From: Adenophora triphylla var. japonica | Lineage: Eukaryota; Streptophyta; Magnoliopsida; Asterales; Campanulaceae | Length of the DNA stretch: 64,000 nucleotides | Direction: 5' to 3' | Assembly (NCBI GenBank): GCA_022495995.1 | Contig: JAFEMH010005392.1 | Location: 67,501 to 131,500 of the forward strand | Part shown: piece by piece, positions 11,790 to 22,994 of the stretch | Position numbering within the stretch: position 1 is the stretch's first letter | Layout: the number at the start of each line of letters is the position of its first letter | Notes under the pieces: generated by a model | Database searches by the model: none | The model's input: only the letters and a program-made list of their open reading frames with translations | Told to the model about the DNA's origin: nothing | Position numbers and translations under genes: made by a program

Positions 11790-12465
11790 TGATGATGCCA
11801 AAAACGTTCGGATCAGCCCAAATCCGGCGGAAGGTTGTACTCCGGCGATTGAATAGCCTGAAAAAGATGAACAAACACGTAAACTAAGTCGGGGCTCCAC
11901 CGGCGAAGGCCCTCAGACGTGAGAATAAGCTTATGTGCTTTGAGAGAGAAATCAATTGACAAGAGTTGAGAGTCAAAGATAACGTACCAAAATATGTGAA
12001 GTATGACTTGTATTTATAGATATAGCAATGTATAATCCATGTTAGATTGGATTGCATATGAGATAAGATATTAATCCTAGGAGGATTATACTTGATGAGT
12101 CCTTGTTGAACCTGAACTTGTAAGAGAGGTGGTTATAATCCTAAGGAGATTATAACTGTTCACGGTCCCAATTTGAGTAGGATAGAGTAACTGCAATTCT
12201 GGATGTGCATCGGGGAGGAGGCTCCTCGTCATTGTGACCAGGTCGACCTATGATGATGCCGAGGAGAAGATATGAGGAGAAAGGAACGCCCATTTCCTAA
12301 ATTTGCTTGATAGCCGAGGAGGTCTCCTCGTCGTCAAGGGAGCCTTGCTCGTCCTTGGAGGGAGGCCTTTCTTGGTGTTATTGGGCCTTGGTCATTTATA
12401 CGCCTGCTATGTCCACGCCGACATAAGGGAAATGACGAGGAGGTAAGTACGAGGAAGGTAGGGAA
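11790..12465 (-). mobile_element. Solo LTR (Tat-like), left part; TSD CTAAC
   Basis: Begins TGATGATGCC after CTAAC (11785-11789). The matching right end ACCGTTCA plus CTAAC is at 34256-34268, on the far side of the inserted copia element. Joined, the LTR is about 790 bp. On the minus strand it has TATAAATA (12011-12018) and, upstream, palindromes GAGGAG-G-CTCCTC (12215-12227), AGGTCGACCT (12240-12249) and CGAGGAG-GT-CTCCTCG (12315-12330). With no second LTR or internal region between the duplications, it is a recombination-derived solo LTR. Confidence 0.85.
12215..12330 (-). promoter_or_regulatory. Palindrome cluster in U3 of the solo LTR
   Basis: Three perfect-arm palindromes within 116 bp, about 200-310 bp upstream of the TATA box on the minus strand. 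AGGTCGACCT also occurs in the related LTR at 37931-37940. Confidence 0.5.
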
Positions 12466-12998
12466 TGTTGTGAATATGGCCCTCCACACCCAAGCAAACC
12501 TACAAGAATAATTAGTGCACACAAACCAAGCACAAGAAATCAACGAAAACAGAAAAGAACACAAGAAATTGTTAACCCAGTTCACCAAATTGATTGGCTA
12601 CGTCTGGGGGCACTACCAAGCCAGGATCTTGCACTATGTAATTAGAATTTGTGTTACAATGAATAAAGGGGCGGAACATTGCTTTATATATGCCCAAGAA
12701 AGTATAAAACCAAACCCTAGCTTAAGCCCAGAAAACGCATTAAGCCCACGAACAAATTTCCTTGGCCGGCCTTGAGGCGCCCGCCTCAAGGTGCTCAAGC
12801 GGCCGCCTGGAAATTGCTCCAAAACCATGCCTTCCTTCGGAGCTCGAGGCGCCCGCCCCAAGCATGGCCATGCGCCCGCCTCAAGCAAGTGATGCCAACG
12901 CCAAGATTACGTTACGCGAGGCGCCCGCCCCATCCAGGTGATGCGCCCGCCTCATACTGCTCCTAGGATGAAGACGAAGGTTGGTCCCTATCTCAACA
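12466..12998 (-). repeat. 3' LTR of the Tork-like element
   Basis: 533 bp. TATATAAAG on the minus strand at 12682-12690. Palindrome CTTGAGGCG-CC-CGCCTCAAG at 12771-12790 and four related GCGCCCGCC words up to about 12955, all in U3. Confidence 0.92.
12771..12955 (-). promoter_or_regulatory. Iterated GCGCCCGCC palindromic words in U3
   Basis: Five copies. The first forms nine-base arms around CC. They lie about 80-265 bp upstream of the TATA box. The same array is at 33922-34104 in the partner LTR. Confidence 0.5.
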
Positions 12999-13149
12999 AT
13001 CTCCCACCTAGAGATCAACCGCATATACAAGCCCCGTATCCGTTCTTCAACTCATCCTTGGTGTCCTCCTAGTGCTCACCTCGATCATGGTAGTGCCATC
13101 CTCCTCTCTCATTCTTCAAGCCCAATTGAAGCTTTGCACAGCTTCAATT

Positions 13150-15270
13150 TCTCAAGGTTCACAACCTTTGTCAACATGTCGCGGATTTTCCGATCCCGAT
13201 ATCTTCTCAAGCCACAAAGTCTTCTTCTCCAAGAGATGTACGATATAGTGAAACCTTAATTCAATATGCTTTGTCCTCGAATGAAACGCCGGATTCTTTG
13301 CCCAAGTGAATTGCGCTACATTATCCTTGTAGAGTATATTACCACTTCGCGTCTTCCCAAGTTCACCCAAGAAGTTCGCGGCCAAACCATCTCTTTACTT
13401 GCTTCCGTCATCGCCGCATATTACGCCTGCGGTCGGCGAGCCACGATCTTTTGTAACTTAGAAGCCCAAGAAATAGCTGTACCACCCAATGTAAACACAT
13501 AGCCCGTAGTACTCCTTCTTTTATCAAGATCACTTGATGCCAAGTCCGCATCAACATAACCCGCTAACACCACTTCCTTGCTTGAAAAACATAGAGCCTT
13601 ACCGGCGGTACCCTTCAAGTATCGTAGGATCCACTTAACCGCTTCCCGATGTTGCTTTCTGGATTGCCCATGGCAACCGGCCGACAACTCCCACCGCATG
13701 TGCAATGTCCGGCCTTGTACACACCATTGCATACATGAGACTCCCCACAGTGAAGCATATGGAGTTCTCTCCATCTTGTCACGCTCTTCCTTGTCCCTAG
13801 GCGAGTCTTTCTCGGATAACTTGAAATGCAAACCCGATGAATGGTGTCCCGTTGGTTTTGCCCCTTCCATACAAAATCTTGCCAAGACTTTCTCAACATA
13901 TTACGCTTGCGAAAGAACCAATCTACCCGACTCCCTATTTCGGTCAATCCGCATGCCTAAGATTTTCCTTGCCTCTCCCAAATCCTTCATCTCGAACCGT
14001 TCGACAAGGCGAGTCTTCAACTTTGTTTACCTCTCTATTGCTAGAGCCCGCTATCAACATGTCGTCCACATATAACGGCAAGATAATATACCCGTTGTCC
14101 GTGTTCTTGAAGTAGCAACAATGATCCGCCTCACATCGATAAAATCAATGTCGTGCATGAATCCATCAAATTTCTGTACCACTGCCTAGGAGCTTGTTTA
14201 AGGCCATACAAGCTCTTAGTCAATCTGCAAACTAGCTCCTCGCCACCCTTAGACAAAAAACCCTGCAGTGTACCATGTAGATCTCTTCCTCCAAGTCCCC
14301 GTGAAGAAAGGCCGTCTTCACATCCATACATTCAAGCGACAAGTTGTCCGCCACTACTATCCCCAGAACCATTCGATAGTGGTCATCTTCACAACCGGAG
14401 TGAATACTTCGGTGTAGTCAATACCATACTTCTGCTTTGAAACCCTTTAACAACCGGTCTTGCCTTGTAACGCTTGCTACCGTCTGCTTCCTCCTTGATC
14501 CACCTTAAACCCATTTGTTATGCGGTGCCTTCTTCCCCTTAGGTAGTTTAGTCAACTCCCAAGTTTTGTTGGCCTTCAATGAGACCATCTCATCATCCAT
14601 CGCAGCTTTCCACTTGTTATAAAGCACACTGCTGAGCGCCTCACGCATAACATTCCGGTTCCCCATTATACATCAACAACAAATAATAATTCGAAGGAGT
14701 ATACTGTCGGGTGATCCACGCAATCTGCTGGATCTACGCGTGAGAATATCTGGATTGCGGAGTATGTGGTTCATCTTGATGACCTCCCGACCATGGTCAA
14801 CATGAATCTGCTCCACCTTTAGGAGTCGGAATATCAACCTCTACAACCTCCGGTTCCGAACTAGTGTCATCGGATGCCCCCTTTCTATCCTTGTACAAAA
14901 CACTGTTCATTGAATACCACATCTCGACTACGAATAACCTTATGGTTTTTATCATCCCAAAATTTATACCCGAAGTCATCCCCGCCATACCCAATAAACG
15001 TACACTTAACGGACTTAGCATCTAATTTAGTTCTTTCGGCGAGAGTCAATATGAACATAAGAAACGCAGCCAAATACGCGAAGAAAGGACAGATTTACTG
15101 CTTGCCACTCCAAGCTTCCTGGAATTCCATTCCCAAATGGGAACCGACGGTCCCCTATTGATCAAGAAAGGCTGTGTGTCAACTGCATATGCCCAACGTC
15201 TTCGGAAGTCCACACTTCAATCTCATACTTCTAGCCCGCTCGTTCAAAGTCTGTTCATCCTCTCTCGCTC
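13150..15270 (-). pseudogene. Tork-like copia pol, 3' part (integrase end, RT, RNase H), frameshifted
   Basis: In minus-strand order: the integrase catalytic Glu region followed by RMNR (from 15270), the linker AERTKLDAKSVKC...FIGY (about 15030-14930), the RT block VCRLTKSLYGLKQAPRQWY (about 14230), and RNase H with REAVKWILRYLKGTAGKAL, YVDADLA and DKRRSTTGYVFTLGGTAISW (13650-13460). A tail TKHIELRFHYI lies near 13260. The frame changes many times, and stops interrupt RT between 14130 and 14900. The RNase H wording is typical of Tork/Tnt1 elements. Not functional as written. Confidence 0.85.
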
Positions 15271-16736
15271 GAAATTACAGGGATCCGGCTCGCGCGCGAT
15301 GGTGCCCCGTGCATCTCGCGCTCGTTCGCTGTTCGGGAATGTTTGCCCGGATCCGAGAGGCGGCACAATCGCGCCCCGGCATCTGGCTTATTCCGTCTTA
15401 GCGTTTTGCGAGGTTGGAGGTGTCTCGCTGTGTTTTGCTTTGTAGAGTCGCCACGCCGTTTTTATTAAGCCCCAAAACATTGAAAAAGGGCATCGGTTTA
15501 AAGATAAATTTTAAAGCTGTTTTTGTGTGATGAGATTTTGAGTTCGGAGGTCGAGATGACTCCTCGGGAAGAGAATATTAGAATATTAGAGCTCACCCAG
15601 TAGCCTCGTAAACGAGTCTTTCGGATACCCCTAATATCCTTTAAATGTTGTGTGTGTGTGTGTGTGCTTTTAAAAATGCATGTTGTATCGGATGTCTACA
15701 TTGTATTGAAATGTATTGAAATAGAATAGGAAGGAAGCCTTACCAATGTTGGTTCGTGTACTGTCTTCCGCGGGGAATAGTGTTTGAGGTCGGAGTAGCG
15801 TTCGGATTGCTTCGGGGATGCCGGTTGTCTGCGGACGAGTTTCGGCGTGAGTTGAGGTTGTAGGCTGCGTTCGGGCGAGAGGTTCGGCGTGCGTGGGGAT
15901 CGTCGGGATCACTCGGGCGAGAGGTTCGGCGTGCGTTGTGGTGGCGAGAGTCACTCGGGCGGGTTTCGGCGTGGTTTGGGATCGTCGGTTTGACTCGGAA
16001 AGAGCGGGACAGGGGAAAGACCGGAGCGAGGCCTCGGAGTACCACGAGGGGCCTCGGAGTACCTCGAGAGTGCCTCGGGGCAGCGCGGGAGCGTCTCGGG
16101 AGCGCTCGGAGAGGCTTCGGAGCACCTCGAGGGGCTCGGAAGGCCTCGGAAGGATCCAGAAGGGCGGGAATGCCTCGAAAGGTCTTAGAAGGGGAGCCGA
16201 AGGCTTAGGGAGGAAGAGAGAAGTGGGAGGTGTGAAAAAATGAGGAGGGGAAGCCCTCTATTTATAGTCTCGAGATTTGGTGCAAAGAGGTCCGTACGGA
16301 CCTCCTTGGTTATCCGAGATTTTGGTTTTCCTCGATTTGAGGGAATATGCAATGATGGTGAATATTAAAATGATGGTGTCCCCTTGCAAGAGGTCCGTAC
16401 GGACCATCTTGCATGCAAAGAAGGTCCGTACGGACCAAGTACGCATGGAAACCATCATTTCTCCGGGATTTGAGGAATATTGTGGACTTTAAGGGGATTC
16501 GGTAATTATGGAAACAAAGAGGTCCGTACGGACCTATATTGCTTTCCGGTTTCACGAAAATTCCCGAAAAGGTCCTTTTGTCCCTTTTTATCCCGAGAAA
16601 GGCTCCTCCCTGGTTTGGTTGGGGGTTTGAGAGGGTTTTGAGAGGGTTTTGAGTGAGAGAGGTCTACGAGGCTGCGTGGATGAGTCTGCGGTGTTTCCGT
16701 GTGTTTGAAAGGGAGTGATCCAGTTGGGGTACTTAC
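15271..16736 (-). repeat. 3' LTR of the Retand-like element
   Basis: Same length class as the right LTR. TATAAATAG on the minus strand at 16258-16266. Four perfect 14-bp palindromes GGTCCGTACGGACC at 16289, 16392, 16423 and 16521. Differences from the partner LTR are mostly 1-2 nt indels. A (TG)n tract is near 15648. Confidence 0.92.
16289..16534 (-). promoter_or_regulatory. Four GGTCCGTACGGACC palindromes in U3 (3' LTR)
   Basis: Perfect 14-bp self-complementary words, usually preceded on the plus strand by CAAAGA. They lie about 20-280 bp upstream of the TATA box of the element strand. Confidence 0.6.
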
Positions 16737-17009
16737 GAAGCCCTCGACGACGTCACTTATGAAGGAAGTGGGGTCGCCGATAAGATAAGGGTCCTGTCTG
16801 GATCGCGTCTTTGGGAGAGGAAGTGGCCGTGAGGGTCAAAGTGAGGACGTGGTGGCGTCCTTTTGGGTGACCGTTTAGGTCGATAGGCTGGACCACGTGA
16901 TAGGATTCCTACGTATCCACAGCGGGAATCAAGCACAGTCGTAGTTCGGGTGTGGGGTGAGTGTTTTGTGAATGCGGGCGTGGTGGTGCCACAGGTGTTG
17001 TGTGACCGC

Positions 17010-17993
17010 CGAGGTCGGTGGTGATAAGGACGTGGAGCGTCTGGGTGGCCGTATAGGTTGGTGATAAGGGACGTGGTGGCGTCAGGTGACGCGTATAGGT
17101 CGGTGATAAGGACGTGGTGGCGTCGGGGTGGCCGTATAGGTCGGTGATAAGGACGTGGTGGCGTCACAGGTGGCCCGTATAGGTCGGTGATAAGGGCGTG
17201 GTGGCGTCTGGGTGGCCGTATAGGTCGGTGATAAGGACGTGGTGGCGTCAGGGGTGGCCGTATAGGTCGGTGATAAGGACGTGGTGGCGTCAGGGGTGGC
17301 CGTATAGGTCGGTGATAAGGACGTGGTGGCGTCGGGGTGGCCGTATAGGTCGGTGATAAGGACGTGGTGGCGTCGGGGTGGCCGTATAGGTCGGTGATAA
17401 GGGCGTGGTGGCGTCGGGGTGGCCGTATAGGTCGGTGATAAGGACGTGGTGGCGTCAGGGGTGGCCGTATAGGTCGGTGATAAGGGCGTGGTGGCGTCGG
17501 GGTGGCCGTATAGGTCGGTGATAAGGACGTGGTGGCGTCTGGGTGGCCGTATAGGTCGGTGATAAGGACGTGGTGGCGTCAGGGGTGGCCGTATAGGTCG
17601 GTGATAAGGACGTGGTGGCGTCTGGGTGGCCGTATAGGTCGGTGATAAGGACGTGGTGGCGTCAGGGGTGGCCGTATAGGTCGGTGATAAGGACGTGGTG
17701 GCGTCTGGGTGGCCGTATAGGTCGGTGATAAGGACGTGGTGGCGTCTGGTGGCCGTATAGGTCGGTGATAAGGACGTGGTGGCGTCGGGGTGGCCGTATA
17801 GGTCGGTGATAAGGACGTGGTGGCGTCTGGGTGGCCGTATAGGTCGGTGATAAGGACGTGGTGGCGTCTGGGTGGCCGTATAGGTCGGTGATAAGGAGCG
17901 TGGTGGCGTCGGGGTGACCGTATAGGTCGGTGATAAGGACGTGGTGGCGTCAGGTGACCGCATAGGTCGGTGTGAGGACGTGGTGGCGTCACA
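17010..17993. repeat. 42-bp satellite-like tandem array (about 23 copies)
   Basis: The unit starts GTGGCCGTATAGGTCGGTG, followed by ATAAGGACGTGGTGGCGTC and a variable G-rich spacer. Units differ mainly in the spacer (GGGG, AGGGG, TGGG) and in GGACG/GGGCG. Because 42 is a multiple of three and the unit has few stops, a long minus-strand frame of 14-residue repeats (ATTSLSPTYTAT) stays open by accident. The array sits between the antisense ORF and the 3' LTR, where Retand elements are known to carry amplified repeats. Confidence 0.95.
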
Positions 17994-19199
17994 GGATGGA
18001 AATTTTACGATTTTCCTAATCGGGTGGTTTAAGGCCTTAGGGTAGGAGAGATAGTTGTGAGGACTTGAATCGTCATGCGGCGGTTGGTGCCACGGCGTAG
18101 GGGACTTTGGATCGTCATGCGGCGGCGGTTGGTGCCATTTGTGTTTTTGCATGTTGATGTAGAAGGTCGGACTTACGATGGCTAGGTGCTTGTCTTTGCC
18201 GTTGAAGTAGGCAAGGATGATGGCCGATGATTGCTTCACCATTTGGCGTTTTGGGAGCGCTTCGTGCCTTGGGACTTGTACTCGGAGGTGTTGGCTCCTT
18301 CGCGTGCTTGTTTTGCCGTTGAGTGGGCGAGAATGATGGTTAGTCTTTGAGGATATGCGATCTTGCATGACTTTCCTTTGTCTTCTTTGGGGAGGAGCTC
18401 GGGCTTACTTTGATGGCCGGTGCTTGCGTTGCCGTTGAAGTGGGCGAGGTTCGGGCTTACATCGGCTAGGTGCTTGAATTGCCGAGGATGCGTGACCTTG
18501 TAAGGGGCCCTTTTACATTGGGAAGATGACTTCGGACCTCTTTTCGGTGGTTGAGTTGTCGTTGAGCGTTTGGAGGCGTCTTGTGCCTTGATATTCGTGC
18601 TGGGAGGTGTTGGCTCCTTCTTGAATTGCCGTTGAACGGGCAGTGGTTGAATTGCCGTGGGAGTGGGCGAGGTTCGGGCTTACATCTGACTGCCGGGGAT
18701 TGAATTGCCGTTGAAGTGGGCGAGGACCGGGCTTACGCTGACTGCCGGGGATTGAATTGCCGTTGAAGTGGGCGAGCGGGGATTGGCGAGCTCTACTTTT
18801 CTCTGGACCAGGTTTAGCGAGGGGGTGGCGGTCGTTGGCTGCTTTGATTTTGCTCACGGAGGTATGAGTTTATTCTTGTTTTTGATTTAGCAACTTGTCG
18901 TTTCTCCATTTTTTTTTTCTTTGAGCTCTTCTGCTTTTGTCGCGAGTGTGGTTTTATGAGGTCTTTCGGTGCTTCCGTGGGATAGAGATCACAGGGGCAT
19001 TGCTTTGCGTATCTGCTATGCTTGGCGGGCTCGTACGGCCGGAGGAGGAGGACAGCGAGGGTAAGCTCACCATTGCCTACGGGGAGGTGCGGGGAGCGTT
19101 TGGAGCGAGATAGCCGTGAGGGTTTCGTCTTGTTCCCATGGGCTCGGTATGAGGGTGATGAGTTTGAGGAGCTCCCGAGGTGACGGCGCGGCGGAAGAT
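17994..19199. repeat. 3' UTR of the Retand-like element with a second, irregular repeat family
   Basis: The word TTGAATTGCCGTTGAAGTGG and variants recur at about 18190, 18310, 18430, 18615 and 18640-18780. The last three are tandem, with a period of about 53 bp containing GGGCTTACRCTGACTGCCGG. No credible protein is seen. Confidence 0.6.
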
Positions 19200-20040
19200 C
19201 TTTGCGGGGCTTGACTTGCGACGCCATGTATGCAGGGGAGCGAGTCTTACGCAGCATGGCCCGGGTGTGCTTCCGTGGCTCAGAGGATCCTCCGTTTGGG
19301 ATGTTTGACTCCGGGATATGGATGTCTTTGGATTTTGAGAGGTACCTTGGCGGTGTGGAGTGCCGAGGAGTTTATTTTGTTTGGTGAGGAGTACGAGACC
19401 TTTGTTAGGAGGAAGTTGAGGACGCCGCGAGGTAGTGGCGAGGAGAGAGAGGCTGGTCAGCAGGCTCCCAGAGGTTCCGTGCGGGGCCGGATTTCACTTA
19501 TGTCCGTGGGGACGGATCGCGGAGGAGGGTGTATGCATGCCGTTCTGGCGAGCTCTGCTGGCGTACTGAGTGGACCCGACGAGATCGGTGAGTGTCTTGA
19601 CTCTTTTCCATCTTGGCATCTTTTACGCGTTTTTCTCTTTTTGTTGTTGAGTATAAGCGCATTTGATGGCGTTTCTTTGGCTTCTTGCTTGTGCGGAGTC
19701 CGGGAGAGCCTACGATGCGGCGACTCGCCGTTATGTGGCGATGAGATCCTTTGCTAAGAAGATGGCGTCGAAGATGTCTTGCCGGTCTTCGCGTCGTATG
19801 CCGGCGTATGGCCGATGCCTTGAGGCATTCGGTGGATGTTCCTCCACGGGAGCCGAGCCGGGGCCGCAGCGGGAGGACCTTCGAGAGGCGCGCATAGCAT
19901 GGATGCCGGGGCGTCTTACGGAGCTGCGGGGCCTTCGAGGGAGCGGCCCTTTTATCGATTCATGCCTCCGCATGCCGCTCGGGAGTGAGGATTCTCGAGC
20001 CTTCTTTCTTCGACCCTTTCGCCGGATTTGATCCTTGATT
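19200..20040 (+). pseudogene. Unrecognised plus-strand open stretches next to the antisense ORF
   Basis: Overlapping open frames on the plus strand (for example 19230-19757 and 19663-20031) are G+C-rich and contain pieces such as FGMFDSGIWMSLDFERYLGG. I do not recognise a family. A possible splice donor (CGGTGAGTG) is near 19587. They may be upstream exons of the antisense ORF, or eroded cargo. Confidence 0.3.
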
Positions 20041-20518
20041 ATTTTGAGTGGCGAGCTCAGGAGGGCTCGGTACTACGATGATGAGGATGTGACGGGCGAG
20101 TTCCTAGGATGCCCGATTTTTCTTTGGAGGATCTTGGCGAGGATGATGATGACGAGGGCTCGATTAGTATTCATTTGCTTTCCCTCTTTCCATATTTCCT
20201 CCTCTTTTTTTTTTTTTTTGTTTAGCAACGAGACATTTTGTACTGTAATAAAACATACGTATTTGCATGGCAAACAGTATTTTATTTTAAGATGTAATGT
20301 CATTTATTTTTGTGATTCCGGGAATTGTCCTAGAAATTGTTGCTATTATTATTTTTATTTTTTTTTGTACATGCCACGTGAGGCGAGAGTGCGTTTGTGG
20401 GTAGTGTTGGTTTTGCCGGAAATGGCTTTGGCAGTGTTTGGGTATTTGGAGCAAGGTTTCTTGAGGACGGTGTTTGTTATGCTTGTTCTTTGGGGAAAAG
20501 GGTTCACGATTGCAAAGA

Positions 20519-20564
20519 GGTCCGTGCGGACAGACCTACATTGCAAAAGAGGTCCGTACGGACC
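20519..20564 (+). promoter_or_regulatory. Two LTR-type palindromes upstream of the antisense ORF
   Basis: A degenerate GGTCCGTGCGGACA (20519-20532) and a perfect GGTCCGTACGGACC (20551-20564), both preceded by GCAAAGAG or GCAAAAGAG. The flanks (CTTTGCTTTTCGGG downstream) also resemble the LTR U3 around 31640-31670. The antisense ORF begins about 118 bp downstream. Confidence 0.55.
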
Positions 20565-20681
20565 AACTTTGCTTTTCGGGAGGACTTAAATGTTTTCCGG
20601 TGTCTGGACTTTCTCCCATTCCCCATTTGCAGCCATTTTCGAGCTTTCTTCCCCATTCTCTCTAGGAACCTCCATTTTTGC

Positions 20682-22255
20682 CATGGATTCTTCGTATGTT
20701 CCCTAGAATTTTGCCGAGGCTTTCGCAGGAGAGGCAAGCACACTTCCTTGAGCGGTTGAAAACGTGGATGCGGCGCCGTATGAGGCATCAGAGACGGGCT
20801 TTCGAGGTAAGGTTTCGTCTTTGCTCGGTTTGGTCTTTTAAGGAGTTGGTTCCTGATTGGGATTTGTTGCGGGCTGCCGCGAAGTTCTGGGATGTTAGGA
20901 GGCACGTGTACTGTTTCTCCTACAATGAAATGGTGCCCACTTTTGAAGATTTTCGGGCTTTGATTGGAGGACCGGAGGTGGAGGCCATCTCGCTTCCTTT
21001 GGTTGGTGGTGCTGCTTTGTGAGCGTGAAGCTTGCGGACTTTCTTCGTGCCGTTGGAAGAAGTGCAGGGCATGATCCTTGATTCGGGTCATATCGACATT
21101 TACTGCTTGGCTTAGGAGCGGTTCATGGTTGATGATGAGAGTGACGTCTCTTGGGATGTATTTGCCTTGTGTACGATAGCGACGCTCTTTCTGGTCAGCT
21201 CCCTTGGCATTTGTGATGGCGCTTTGCTAGATGTGGTAGGGCACTGCAGAGCTGGAGAGGATATTGTCCCGTTGGTGCTGGGGGAGACTCTTCATGGTAT
21301 CGACCGTCTGGCGACTGGGGATCGTTTTATGAGAGGGGGAAGCCCCGCTTTGCTCACCTTGTGGCTGCGAGAGAGACTTCAGGCCATGCCCGAGGCTCCG
21401 ACGTCGTTTAGCCCGTGGTCATTTGCTCAGCGACCTCTGGTGTTGGATATGGATCAGTCCGCCTGGGAGAGATGGATGGCACAGCTTGGTACGCATCAGA
21501 TCCGCTGGTGGGTTCCGCACTGGAGGATTGAGACCAGGAGGATCTTGCAGGAAGGGTCCTACGTTGTCAGAGTTCCAGGTTTGTCTTGGTCCTCCTTCTA
21601 TATTCCGTCGCTTGTTTCCCGGCAGTTTGGGATGAAGCAGGAGCCTTTGTTGGGCTGGGATGACCTTGCTACTGCGGAGATAGCTCCTCTTTGTATGGCA
21701 GCTTCAGGTGCCTTCTTGTATTGTCTGAGGGTATGGAAGTATTCCGCTTTCCCTCCTGTGGTACTTCTTAGACGTCGGGAGAGTGTCGTGTTGACGACTC
21801 AGTATCGGCTTTGGTATGAGCGGCGTGTTGGGCGATCCCAAGTGGTCTTGGAGAGCAGGCGTGTAGCGATTCTGGGACCCGGTTGCCGTAGTAGCTATTG
21901 CCTTAGGAGTGCCGAAGCACAGTCGACCCTTTGGATGTGACGGGAGACGCTTTGTTTGACTACGAGACTAGAGTTGACCGGCGACAGGGAGAGGTCCTCT
22001 TTTACGGACTCGCGGGGAGGAGATCCGAGCCGAAGCACGGGCGAATGAAGCCACGAGAGCTCTGGATTATTTGACTCTACGGGGAGGACCCGGATCTCGG
22101 GCGAGAGACGCAGAGTTGGTTCACGTGGAGCGAAAGAAGACTCGCCGGGGACGAGGAAGAAAGGAAAGAATGGCGAGGGGACAAGCGCAGATGGCGCGGA
22201 ATGACCTCCTAGGTATCCATTCATTGCATTGCAAACACATTATTAGTTAAATGTA
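20682..22255 (+). pseudogene. Antisense extra ORF (plant mobile domain/DUF7745-like), broken
   Basis: It runs opposite to gag-pol. An ATG (20683) soon meets a stop in its own frame. A neighbouring frame then carries ELVPDWDLLRAAAKFWDV, HVYCFSYNEMVPTFEDFRALIG (split by stops near 21020 and 21113) and a 271-residue open stretch, 21125-21940. That stretch contains the pattern PALLTLWLRERLQ, WERWMAQLGTHQIRWWVPHW and VRVPGLSWSSFYIPSLVSRQFG. The layout matches the plant TE domain DUF7745, related to the plant mobile domain. The tail to 22255 is rich in Arg/Glu and may be a coiled coil. Such antisense ORFs are known in Tat elements; their role is unknown. At least two stops and one frameshift break it here. 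Confidence 0.65.
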
Positions 22256-22994
22256 TTAAGCTGTCTTTTAGCATGTTGTGAACTTGAGAGTAGACCGTGC
22301 TTGAACTCATCAAGAAATGTTGTAACCGTTAGTGATTTGTGATTTACTTTTAAAGCTTTGTCGAGACGCAAGATCTCTTGTTTGCCTTTGCTTTTGTTGT
22401 GCACTTTGTCGGCGTCCATCTTTGGACTTTTACATTGCATCCGCGGGCCAGACGATGCGAGCCATGACGGCCATCCCCTTTTCTTTGAGGCTTTGTGCTT
22501 GGGCGAGAGGTTGAATGCTCCCTTGACAAGTCGTTCTGACGGTCTTTTTCGTAGCTTCCTTGCCGCTTGTTGGCGTCGGGCTCTTGACCTCAATTTCGCG
22601 GCTTACGCTTGAGCTTCTTTTTTTTTTTTTTTTTGTTGTGAGCCCTTGCTCGAGCTCTCTTTTTTTTTTTGAAGCGCGTGAGGCGAAGGCAAGCCCTGGC
22701 TTGGAAGTGGACATGAGTCGGTCGTTTGATCTTTGAGTGACCCTCGGATGTCTTTTGATGTTGCAGCCGTCGTTTGACTTGGTCAAGGTGGCTGTTGGGC
22801 GTGTTCTTGAAAAGTGCGGAGCTTGATGGAGGTCTTGATTGACATTGAACTTTTGACTTTTTGTGTATTTTTAGACCGGACCAATTAAGGTTGCCTACGT
22901 TCCCCGGACTAGAGGGCTCGAGTGCACGTAGTTCGACACTACATGGAGTGCCAAGAGATGCCTGATTGTTCTTCTTCGGGCGAAGTATCTGCGA

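Noticed and set aside
15893..16243. Arg/Gly-rich frames in the Retand LTRs
   Set aside because: The G+C-rich R/U5 region gives chance open frames; the two LTR copies are not frame-conserved with each other.
17010..17993. 42-bp repeats as a CRISPR array
   Set aside because: Units are head-to-tail with no unique spacers, lie inside a plant retroelement and have no cas genes nearby. It is a satellite-like array.
17082..18368. 428-residue minus-strand frame as a gene
   Set aside because: It is open because the 42-bp unit is a multiple of three and lacks stops. The non-repeat part resembles nothing and no start context supports it.
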